Below, piece by piece: positions 8,790 through 16,326 of a DNA stretch of 39,628 bases (position 1 is the stretch's first letter; the number at the start of each line of letters is the position of its first letter). A model generated the notes under the pieces. The model saw only the letters and a program-made list of their open reading frames with translations, searched no databases and was not told the DNA's origin. Position numbers and translations under genes: made by a program. The DNA comes from Phycisphaerae bacterium (GTDB taxonomy: Bacteria > Planctomycetota > Phycisphaerae > UBA1845), in contig JAJDDR010000052.1 of NCBI GenBank assembly GCA_029260255.1, positions 1 to 39,628 on the forward strand, given 5' to 3'.

Positions 8790-9899
8790 ATGGACATCCG
8801 CCTCGCACAACCGGACATCACCGAACGAGAGATCGAAGCAGTCGTAGCCGTCCTGCGGACGCCGACGCTGGCGCTGGGCCCTAAGATCACGGAGTTCGAG
8901 GAACGCTTCGCCGAGCACTGCGGCGTGCGCCACGGCGTAGCGATCTGCAACGGCACGGCCGGTCTGCACCTGATCGTACGCAGTATGGGCATCGGGGCGG
9001 GCGACGAGGTCATCACGACTCCGTTCTCGTTCGTCGCGTCGGCCAACTGCTTCTTGTACGAGGGCTCGACACCGGTGTTCGTGGATATCGACGCCCAGAC
9101 ATGGAACATCGACGCCGCCAAGATCGAGGCGGCGGTCACGGACCGGACCAAGGCGATCATCGCGGTGGACGTCTTCGGGCAGACCGCTGACTACGACCGG
9201 ATCGCGGATATCGCCCGGCGACGTTCGCTGCGTCTGATCGAGGATTCGTGCGAGGCGCTGGGTGGGCGGCACAAGGGACGACCGGCCGGCTCGCTCGGCG
9301 AGGCGGGGGTCTTTGGATTCTATCCGAACAAGCAGATCACGACGGGCGAGGGCGGAATGGTCGTCACGAACGACGACGAGATCGCTCGGTTGTGCCGTTC
9401 TCTCAGCAATCAGGGTCGCGACCACATGGGCGGCTGGCTGGATCACCCGCGGTTGGGCTACAACTACCGCATCAGCGACATCAACTGCGCGCTGGGCATC
9501 GTTCAACTCGATCGGCTCGCGGAGATCGTGGCGACCCGGACTCGTGTGGCGGGTTGGTACGCGGAGGAGTTGGAAGGTGAGGCCCGCGTGACGCTTCAGC
9601 GCATCGATCCCGACGTCGAGATGAGTTGGTTCTGCTTCGTCGTGCGACTATCGGACGAATACGAGGTGAAGGCTCGAGACCGCATTCTGACGGCTTTGCG
9701 GGCGGGGGGCATCGGCAGCAGCAACTACTTCTCGCCGATCCACCTTCAGAAGTACATGGTCGAGCGGTTTGGGTTCAAGCGCGGCGATTTTCCGGTTTGC
9801 GAGTGGCTGGCGGATCGGACGCTCAGCCTGCCGTTTCACAAGGGGCTCTCGCGGGAGGACGTGACCACCGTGTGCGATGCGCTTCGCCGGCTGCTGTAG
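8790..9899 (+). CDS. DegT/DnrJ/EryC1/StrS-family PLP-dependent aminotransferase
   Basis: The 369-residue length is typical of fold-type I sugar aminotransferases that use PLP to aminate a keto-sugar nucleotide. Seen in order: AICNGTAGLHLIVRSMGIG (substrate/PLP phosphate region), GDEVITTPFSFVASANC, VDVFGQTADYDRI, IEDSCEALGG, then FGFYPNKQITTGEGGM with the Schiff-base lysine at about K181, and LGYNYRISDINCALGIVQL. The C-terminal domain contains SSNYFSPIHLQKYM, as in the quinovosamine and perosamine type enzymes. It is divergent from the sugar nucleotidyltransferase, so amino-sugar synthesis for glycans is a reasonable inference. The exact sugar is unknown. Confidence 0.93.
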   Translation: MDIRLAQPDITEREIEAVVAVLRTPTLALGPKITEFEERFAEHCGVRHGVAICNGTAGLHLIVRSMGIGAGDEVITTPFSFVASANCFLYEGSTPVFVDIDAQTWNIDAAKIEAAVTDRTKAIIAVDVFGQTADYDRIADIARRRSLRLIEDSCEALGGRHKGRPAGSLGEAGVFGFYPNKQITTGEGGMVVTNDDEIARLCRSLSNQGRDHMGGWLDHPRLGYNYRISDINCALGIVQLDRLAEIVATRTRVAGWYAEELEGEARVTLQRIDPDVEMSWFCFVVRLSDEYEVKARDRILTALRAGGIGSSNYFSPIHLQKYMVERFGFKRGDFPVCEWLADRTLSLPFHKGLSREDVTTVCDALRRLL

Positions 9900-9949
9900 C
9901 CGACGATTTCCTGCTGACTCAAACACTTCGTCCATGTATAATCCACGTC

Positions 9950-10759
9950 ATGGTACCCCATTGGCATTGTGGACGGCTCTTGGCTGCGGTGTTTGTCTGT
10001 TCGACGACGCTTGTTTCGGTGGACGCGCACGCGGACGAGCCGGTCGATGCGGGGCGCGTGGATGCTCTTGTCGAACGGCTCGGCGATGCGCGCTACGACG
10101 TTCGTGAGGCGTCCGACGAAGAGCTTCGGGAGATCGGGATCGGGGCGGCGGACGCGCTGGCCCGCGCGTTCCGCAACGATGACGACTATGAGATGCGACT
10201 GCGCATTCAGCGCATTGCGGAGCACATCTACTTCTGGGATCGGGTGCTTGGCAAAAACGGGTTCCTCGGCATCAGTCATCAGAAGTACACGCGGAACAGC
10301 CCGTGCTTCCGAATGAAGGATTCCCGCATACCGCCGGACATCTCGGCGTTTTCGGTCGAGAACGTGATCGAAGGGACGTCGGCCGAACGCGCCGGCATCC
10401 AGAAATGCGACATCATCGTCGCCGTGAACGGGGTCACGCTCCCGAGCAATGCCGTGCTCACGGATTTCGCCGACCAAATCCGCGGCAAGAAGCCCGGAAC
10501 GGAGATGGTGTTTGAGTTCTTTCGCGAGCGGGAGCGCATCACACGCACCATCAAGATCGGGCATCGGCCGGCGCAGTACTACCTGCTGCGCAACACCCCC
10601 GAGGACCTCAAACGCCAGTACCAGGCCGCGGTCGATACGTTTCCTCAGTGGTGGGTTGAACGGTTCGGCGCGTGGAACGCACGGGTGGCGCCGTCCGGGG
10701 CCGGCGAACGCGACGCTTTCCTTCCACTGCCTCCCGCAACCGACCACGACGACGAGTGA
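9950..10759 (+). CDS. Secreted PDZ-domain protein with HEAT-like N-terminal helices
   Basis: ATG 9950 gives 269 residues beginning with a signal peptide (HCGRLLAAVFVCSTTLVSVDAHA, likely cleaved before DEPV). Residues about 35-90 form two amphipathic helices (LVERLGDARYDVREASDEEL; RAFRNDDDYEMRLRIQRIAE) in the style of HEAT repeats. Residues about 135-205 look like a PDZ domain: SVENVIEGTSAERAGIQKCD, IIVAVNGV, then GTEMVFEFFRERERITRTIKI. No protease domain is attached. Proteins of this kind in planctomycetes are usually periplasmic and of unknown role. It follows the aminotransferase by about 50 bases, which might allow cotranscription. Confidence 0.8.
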   Translation: MVPHWHCGRLLAAVFVCSTTLVSVDAHADEPVDAGRVDALVERLGDARYDVREASDEELREIGIGAADALARAFRNDDDYEMRLRIQRIAEHIYFWDRVLGKNGFLGISHQKYTRNSPCFRMKDSRIPPDISAFSVENVIEGTSAERAGIQKCDIIVAVNGVTLPSNAVLTDFADQIRGKKPGTEMVFEFFRERERITRTIKIGHRPAQYYLLRNTPEDLKRQYQAAVDTFPQWWVERFGAWNARVAPSGAGERDAFLPLPPATDHDDE

Positions 10760-10867
10760 AGCGTGTCCGATCCTGCTCGCCGCGCGCGAACGGGTGGTGG
10801 TGGCCGAACGGGATTCCGATAGGATACCTGCGGATATGATCCGGCGGCGCGGTGAATCTCCGGAACG

Positions 10868-11653
10868 ATGACCGAAAAGCTCGAACCTCAACTTACGCAG
10901 GGACGGCCCGAGGGATCCGGGTGGCTGCACGAACTGGTGTGCAAGCGGCCCGAGATGCCGTATCTGGCGCCGTTCATGGTCTACCTCGCGTTGATGAGTT
11001 GCCAGTCGTTCGTCGAGGACCCGAAGTACACGCTGCACTTCTATGCGCTACGCACGGTCGGTGGGTTGGCGGTGGCGTATCGCTTTCGGCGGTACTATCC
11101 GCCGTGGGGCAAGCTGCATCCGGTCAAGTGCTTGGTGTTCGGCGTCGTGGTGGCGTACGGCTGGGTCATGATTCACCGATTGGTGGCCGGTCAGTACGCA
11201 GGCGGGGAGTGGCTGTCCGAACGCCAATCGTGGTACTTTCAACCGCTGGGCGCGGACGCCGATCCCGAGGACTTCTTCGACCCGAAGACCGTGTACGGCA
11301 CGGGGTTTACGTATTGGCTCTTTCTGCTCGTGCGGATCGGCGGCGCGTCGACGACCGTGCCGATCGTCGAGGAGCTGTTCTGGCGAGCGTTCCTACTTCG
11401 GGCGTTGATCGATTGGGATGACTTCGAGGAGGTCCCGCTGGGCAAGTTCACGTGGGGTTCGTTCCTGATCTGCTCGCTGCTGTCGGCGGCGGAGCACCCG
11501 CAGTGGGAGGTCGGGATTCTGTGCTGGTTCGTGTACAACGCGCTGTTCTATTGGACACGGAGCATCCTGTGTTTGGTGGTGACGCACGGGATAACGAACT
11601 TCGTTCTCTATGTACACGTCGTGCTGCGGGAAGACTGGGTGTTCTGGTCGTAG
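10868..11653 (+). CDS. CPBP-family intramembrane protease, CAAX-prenyl-protease-related (exosortase-associated type)
   Basis: A polytopic membrane protein of 261 residues with several hydrophobic segments (for example 34-48, 86-102, 146-158, 196-208, 216-228 and 233-252). Catalytic features of the CPBP (Abi/CAAX Rce1-like) glutamic protease family are present: E168-E169 with R173 (VEELFWRAF), H210 (AAEHPQWEVG), and H240 with N244 (THGITN). The wording PYLAPFMVYLALMSC with FVEDPKYTLHFYALR resembles the CAAX prenyl protease-related family found beside exosortase/PEP-CTERM systems. No exosortase or PEP-CTERM protein is visible in this window, so that link is only by family. A second CPBP gene follows in the same direction. 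Confidence 0.85.
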   Translation: MTEKLEPQLTQGRPEGSGWLHELVCKRPEMPYLAPFMVYLALMSCQSFVEDPKYTLHFYALRTVGGLAVAYRFRRYYPPWGKLHPVKCLVFGVVVAYGWVMIHRLVAGQYAGGEWLSERQSWYFQPLGADADPEDFFDPKTVYGTGFTYWLFLLVRIGGASTTVPIVEELFWRAFLLRALIDWDDFEEVPLGKFTWGSFLICSLLSAAEHPQWEVGILCWFVYNALFYWTRSILCLVVTHGITNFVLYVHVVLREDWVFWS

Positions 11654-11734
11654 TGGGCGGACGTCCCCCTTTGCGCTGCTCAACGCGCGCATCGCGGAAC
11701 GCAGCGTTACCGCCGGGCGCATCAGATGTCGAAC

Positions 11735-11801
11735 GTCATGCTGAGCGAAGCGAAGCATCTCGCCCGGGTTCAGCAAGATTCCTCGCTTCGCTCGGAATGA
11801 C
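11735..11801. repeat. Intergenic inverted repeat (GTCATGCTGAGCGAAGCGAAGC type)
   Basis: The left arm GTCATGCTGAGCGAAGCG is mirrored at the right end, whose reverse complement reads GTCATTCCGAGCGAAGCGAG; the arms match except at a few positions. It is related to the element at 922-959 and lies between the two protease genes. Confidence 0.65.
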
Positions 11802-11911
11802 CACGTTCAGTGAGTGTCGCTCTGAGCCGTGACTTGCGGTGCATGGGGTGGGGCAGCCGCTCGCTTTGGATCACGGTTGCAATCCGCTGAGAAACGGGCA
11901 CCATACTGCCG

Positions 11912-12640
11912 ATGGCGAAGCAGCGTCCTCAGATCAACCCACAGCGCACAAGCGGACTGCTGGCGAGACCGCTCGACTCGCTCGTCTTCCTCCTTCCGTT
12001 GATCGTCTTCTACGAGGTGGGCTCTCTCGTGATGGACTCGACGGGATTGGCCGCCCGCCACGAACGCGTGGTGGCGTTCCAGCTGTTGCAGATCTTCTTC
12101 GACTTGTTCGGGGTTTCGGGCGTCCTGATGCCTGGGTTGGCGGTGATCGCGGTGCTTCTGGCGACGCACATCATCTCGCGGCAGCCGTGGCGATTCGACA
12201 AGCGGGCCGTCGCGATCATGTACGTCGAGTCGGCTTTGTGGGCGCTGCCGCTGCTGCTCTTGAACCGATTCACGCAGATGAGCGCAACGCAGTGGCCGCT
12301 GGAGACTTTCATGTCCAACGCCGCGTTGTGCGTCGGCGCGGGGATCTATGAGGAACTCGTCTTTCGACTCGTGCTGGTGTCGCTCATCGTGATGATCGGG
12401 GCGGACCTGTTGCGTTTCTCGTACGGTTCGACGCTGGTGGCCGGCGTTCTGATCTCCGCCGGGCTGTTCGCGCTACACCATCATCCGCCGTTCGGCAGCG
12501 AGCCGTTCGATGCGTTCCGGTTCAGCTTTCGCGCGTTGGCCGGCGTCTATCTGGGGACGATCTTCGTGTTTCGCGGCTATGGCCCGGCGGCGGGCGCGCA
12601 CATCGGGTATAACCTGTTAATCATCACGCTAAGTCTGTGA
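11912..12640 (+). CDS. CPBP-family intramembrane glutamic endopeptidase
   Basis: A 242-residue polytopic membrane protein with ATG at 11912. Hydrophobic segments include 22-41, 69-86, 103-117, 153-166 and 175-189. The family motifs are E147-E148 with R152 (YEELVFRLVL), histidines 189-191 (ALHHHPP), and H230 with N234 (GAHIGYNLL). The third motif sequence RFSFRALAGVYLGTIF is typical. This subgroup is distinct from the preceding CPBP protein. The substrate is unknown. Its last 12 bases overlap the 3' end of the convergent SDR gene. Confidence 0.85.
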   Translation: MAKQRPQINPQRTSGLLARPLDSLVFLLPLIVFYEVGSLVMDSTGLAARHERVVAFQLLQIFFDLFGVSGVLMPGLAVIAVLLATHIISRQPWRFDKRAVAIMYVESALWALPLLLLNRFTQMSATQWPLETFMSNAALCVGAGIYEELVFRLVLVSLIVMIGADLLRFSYGSTLVAGVLISAGLFALHHHPPFGSEPFDAFRFSFRALAGVYLGTIFVFRGYGPAAGAHIGYNLLIITLSL

Positions 12641-13408
12641 CGGGTGAAGCAGCCGCCCTTCCATCCCTCCGGTTACCGGGAGGACGGCGCCGGTAATGTG
12701 GCCCGCGCAGCGGTGGGACGAGAGGAACACGACGGCGGCGGCAACGTCTTCCGGGCTCGCGATCTTCCCGAGCGGCACGGTGGCGGTCGCACGTCGGACC
12801 ATGGCGGCGTCGCGCGTTTGTGATTGGACCATCGGCGTGTCCGTCCACCCGGGGCACACGCAGTTGACTCGCCCGCGCGGCGCGAGACGGACGATTTCGT
12901 TCTTGAGGCTGAGCGTGAGGCCGTGGACCATCCCCGCTTTGGAAGCGGCGTAGTCGGCGTGATCCGCTTCTCCGAACATGCCCGCCGTCGACCCGACCAG
13001 CACGATCGAGGCCTCGTCGCGCGGCGTGTCACGCAGGTGACGCAGGAAGCCGCGGCAGGTGAGGAACGCACTGGTGAGGTTGGCATCGATCGTCTCGCGC
13101 CACTGGGCGAGCGTCATGTCGCACAGCGGCACGTCATCGGCGCACCAGGCGCCGGCGTTTACCACGACGGCATCAATCCTGGGAACGGCGCGGAGGATCT
13201 CGTCGAACATCGCGTCGGTGGATCGTTCGTCGCGCAGGTCGGCCTGCACGGACAGTTCCGGCTGGAGCGATTCCGCGGGATCGCGATTGCGGTGGTAATG
13301 CAGCACCAGGCGCGCGCCTTCATCGGCGAATGCCCGCGCGACGGCTTGCCCGATGCCGCCCGAGGCACCGGTAATCAGCACGATCTTCCCCGAGAAGTCC
13401 AGGTTCAT
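12629..13408 (-). CDS. SDR-family oxidoreductase (FabG-like)
   Basis: The 259-residue classical short-chain dehydrogenase starts at ATG 13408. The NAD(P)-binding motif TGASGGIG occupies residues 13-20, NAG is at 84-86, catalytic Ser is near 140 (VGSTAG), and Tyr153/Lys157 lie in YAASK. The segment CVCPGWTDTPMV after the active site is typical of the family, as is the C-terminal HITGAVLPVTGGM. The substrate is unknown; 3-oxoacyl-ACP reductase is one possibility but the gene is not in a fatty-acid cluster. It is divergent from the ABC-F gene, with only 84 bases between the starts. Confidence 0.92.
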   Translation of the reverse strand: MNLDFSGKIVLITGASGGIGQAVARAFADEGARLVLHYHRNRDPAESLQPELSVQADLRDERSTDAMFDEILRAVPRIDAVVVNAGAWCADDVPLCDMTLAQWRETIDANLTSAFLTCRGFLRHLRDTPRDEASIVLVGSTAGMFGEADHADYAASKAGMVHGLTLSLKNEIVRLAPRGRVNCVCPGWTDTPMVQSQTRDAAMVRRATATVPLGKIASPEDVAAAVVFLSSHRCAGHITGAVLPVTGGMEGRLLHPSQT

Positions 13409-13492
13409 GCCGAGAGTCTAACCCGCGACGGTTTGTGATCAACGACCACTGCCGCTACATTACCGCCCTACCTACGCAGGGGAATCGATCCG

Positions 13493-15394
13493 ATGGGCGT
13501 CATTACCGCCAAGAACATCCACAAGCAGTTCGACACACAGATCGTGCTGCGCGGCATTTCGCTCGACCTGCACGGAAACGAAACGGTGGGCTTGGTGGGG
13601 GCCAACGGGTCCGGCAAGACGACGCTGTTGCGCCTCCTGGCCGGGCAACTGGAGCCGGATGAGGGCGAGATCACGCGAGCGAGGAGCCTCGAGATCGGAT
13701 ATCTGTCTCAAGAGCCGGAGGTGCAGCTCGGGCGTACGCTGCACGAGGAAGTCGGCAGCGCGTTCGAAGATCTGCTGGCGATGGAGACGAAGATTCACGA
13801 TCTGTCGGCGGAACTCGCCATCCGCCACACGGGCGCCGAGGCCGACGCGCTGATGGGCGGGATCGATCGCCTCACGGCGCGGTTTGAAGCCGCTGGCGGC
13901 TATACGTTCGTCCAGCGGATGAACGAGATCATCGGTGGACTTGGTTTTACGCAGCGGGATCACGCGCTTCCCATGTCCGCGCTGTCGGGCGGTCAGAAGT
14001 GTCGGGCGGCGCTGGCCAAACTGCTGCTCAGAGAGGCCACGTTTCTGCTGCTGGACGAACCGACGAATCATCTGGACATCAACGCGGTGCGCTGGCTGGA
14101 GAAGTTCTTGGCGGCACACGAGGGCGGCGCGGTGATCGTGTCGCACGACCGCTATCTGCTGGATCGGGTGGTGGATCGTATCGTCGAGATCGACCGCTCC
14201 GGCGCGGCGCACTATCCCGGCGGGTACACGAATTACGTCAAGGCCAAGGAGCTGCGCCGGCTCACGCAGGACCGGCAGTACGCCCAGGACAAGGAGTTCA
14301 TCGAAAAGGAACGCGCGTTCGTCGCGAAACACCTCGCGGGCCAGCGGACAAAAGAGGCCAAGGGACGCCGAACGCGCCTGGAGCGGCGCATCGGGGAGGG
14401 CGAGTTCGTTCTCGATAAGCCGAGCGATTCGAGAAAGGCGCGGTTCACGTTCACCGACGTTGAGACGGCCGACCCGACCGTTCTGCGCATCGACGAGCTC
14501 GGCAAGTCATACGGTGAGAACACGCTCTTTGCCGATCTGACGTTTCAGGTGTTCGCCAAGGAGTGTTTCGCTATCACCGGCCCCAACGGCACGGGGAAAT
14601 CGACGCTGCTGAAGATCGTCCTGGGTGAAGTCGATGCGGACGCGGGCACCATCGAGTTCGGCCGGAAGGCGACACCGGGTTACTACGCGCAGGAGGCCGT
14701 GGATCTGGACGTCACACGGACCGTTCTCGAAGAGATGCGCGACGCCTACCCGGAACTGAGCGAGCACGAGGCGCGGTCGTACGTTGCGCGGTTCAACTTC
14801 ACGGGTGACGACGTTTTCAAGCGGATCGATCGTCTTTCGGGCGGCGAGCAGTCGCGTCTCCGATTGCTCAAGTTGATTCTCAGTGCGCCCAACGTGCTGG
14901 TTCTCGATGAGCCGACGAACCACCTGGACATCCCATCGTGCGAGGCGCTGGAGGAGGCGCTGCTCGATTTCCCGGGGACCATTGTCGTCGTCAGCCACGA
15001 CCGCTACTTCCTCGATCGCGTGGCCGACCGTCTCTTGATTCTGGACTGTGACGAGCACGCGGTGTACTCGGGCAATTACTCATACTACCTGGAAAAGGCG
15101 GAGGCGGCACCGTCTGTCGCAGGGCCCTCCGCGCAGAAGTCGCCGGCGAAGCGGCGGCGGGGGACGAAAAAAGCCGCGTCCGTTGCGACCAAGTTCGACA
15201 AGATGCCGGTGGAGGAGATCGAGGCGTACATCATCGACCGCGAAGAACGCATGGCTGGTCTCAACGAGCGCTTCGGGGACCCGGCGGTCTGCCGCGATCC
15301 CGAGGCGTTGGCCGACTTGCGGCGAGAGGTCGCGGACATCGAAGCCGACCTGGCCGTAGCGGAACGATGCTGGAACGAGCGCGCCGAGCAATGA
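13493..15394 (+). CDS. ABC-F family ATPase (Uup-like ribosome-associated factor)
   Basis: A 633-residue soluble protein with two ABC nucleotide-binding domains and no membrane segments. ATG 13493 has AGGGGA nine bases upstream. NBD1: Walker A GANGSGKT (36-43), signature LSGGQ near 165, and LLLDEPTNHLD. NBD2: GPNGTGKST near 362, LSGGEQ, and VLVLDEPTNHLD. Between them is an Arg/Lys-rich linker (about 245-330) that in ABC-F proteins contacts tRNA on the ribosome. After about residue 540 comes a basic stretch (SPAKRRRGTKKA) and a probable coiled coil ending in ERCWNERAEQ, as in Uup. Such factors relieve ribosome stalling or affect antibiotic response. The Uup assignment rests on length and the C-terminal coil. 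Confidence 0.93.
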   Translation: MGVITAKNIHKQFDTQIVLRGISLDLHGNETVGLVGANGSGKTTLLRLLAGQLEPDEGEITRARSLEIGYLSQEPEVQLGRTLHEEVGSAFEDLLAMETKIHDLSAELAIRHTGAEADALMGGIDRLTARFEAAGGYTFVQRMNEIIGGLGFTQRDHALPMSALSGGQKCRAALAKLLLREATFLLLDEPTNHLDINAVRWLEKFLAAHEGGAVIVSHDRYLLDRVVDRIVEIDRSGAAHYPGGYTNYVKAKELRRLTQDRQYAQDKEFIEKERAFVAKHLAGQRTKEAKGRRTRLERRIGEGEFVLDKPSDSRKARFTFTDVETADPTVLRIDELGKSYGENTLFADLTFQVFAKECFAITGPNGTGKSTLLKIVLGEVDADAGTIEFGRKATPGYYAQEAVDLDVTRTVLEEMRDAYPELSEHEARSYVARFNFTGDDVFKRIDRLSGGEQSRLRLLKLILSAPNVLVLDEPTNHLDIPSCEALEEALLDFPGTIVVVSHDRYFLDRVADRLLILDCDEHAVYSGNYSYYLEKAEAAPSVAGPSAQKSPAKRRRGTKKAASVATKFDKMPVEEIEAYIIDREERMAGLNERFGDPAVCRDPEALADLRREVADIEADLAVAERCWNERAEQ

Positions 15395-15490
15395 CCCCGT
15401 GCGCACACTGTGCGGGCAAAAGGCGGGGAACCGCGAGTTGGGGATGCGACGTCAGCCCCGCTTTCGCCGAAGAAGGGGGCGCCCGTTCCG

Positions 15491-16297
15491 TCAGGGCATT
15501 TCGGCGGCTTGCGCCCATTTGATGATGCGGCGATAGTTCTCGTGGTCATCCGATGGGGTCGGCAGCGGTATTGCGTAACAGTCGATGTTGTTCGAGCCTG
15601 CCGTGGTCTCGCAGTAGTGGTCTTTCGTTTCCATGAGCTTGGTGTACGATGTGCCCTTCCGCTTGACGTTGACCTTTGAGTTTCTGCTGAGCAGATACAC
15701 GCGTTCTTTGGCAGAGGCAGCAGAGGCGCCCTCGGACAGAAGAATGAACTTTGTTCCGTCCGAAATGGGCGATACGAGCCGTGCCTCTGTGAGCGGCCAA
15801 TCGCCGCTCATGAAGACCCAGCCTTCCTGAAAGACGATCCGCGGAGGCGACGCCTCTACGTGCATCGCGAACGTCCTCGACGCGCCCGGCTCACCGCCGA
15901 AGAGTGCGGTGTAGTTGTAGAGTCTGCCGTCGTAAGCACCCCAGATCCGGACCCGGACGGCGTGGTCGCCGTCGACAAACACGTGCTCGCCCGGCGCCAG
16001 AGGAACTCCCAAGGGGTTGCCGCCGAGGATGACGTCCTTCGTGAGATCGATGAATACGAGGGGATCCGTCGATTCCGTCGGATTGGTGCCCGGCCGGATG
16101 ATGCCGGTGATGAACGCCGTGAAGCTCGCGTCAGGCACGACGCGCGGGGCGTAGCGGACACACTCGGCTTCGGTTGTCAGACTGGCGTTCCCATCATCGC
16201 CGCTGCCTGTGTCCTCGCTATTGGCGTTGGCCCACTGCGGAGCCAAGAGGAACAGCGATGCCGCGAGAAGCGTGGCGATCGTCGAAGTTCTTTTCAC
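15491..16297 (-). CDS. Secreted protein of unknown function, downstream of the kinase
   Basis: GTG 16297, with AAGGAG nine bases upstream, gives 268 residues with a clean signal peptide (MKRTSTIATLLAASLFLLAP, cleavage after ANA). An alternative ATG at 16330 overlaps the kinase stop as ATGA but would put eleven residues ahead of the signal. The mature part has no motif I recognise. Notable blocks are FITGIIRPGTNPTESTDPLV, LAPGEHVFVDGDHAVRVRIW and YNYTALFGGEPG, with three cysteines (one early, two near the C-terminus). The ATGA junction, or a gap of 29 bases to GTG, implies cotranscription with the CHASE2 kinase, so the two may work in the same envelope process. Confidence 0.75.
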   Translation of the reverse strand: MKRTSTIATLLAASLFLLAPQWANANSEDTGSGDDGNASLTTEAECVRYAPRVVPDASFTAFITGIIRPGTNPTESTDPLVFIDLTKDVILGGNPLGVPLAPGEHVFVDGDHAVRVRIWGAYDGRLYNYTALFGGEPGASRTFAMHVEASPPRIVFQEGWVFMSGDWPLTEARLVSPISDGTKFILLSEGASAASAKERVYLLSRNSKVNVKRKGTSYTKLMETKDHYCETTAGSNNIDCYAIPLPTPSDDHENYRRIIKWAQAAEMP

Positions 16298-16326
16298 GGT
16301 CGATTTCTCCTTGAAAGAGATCAGTG

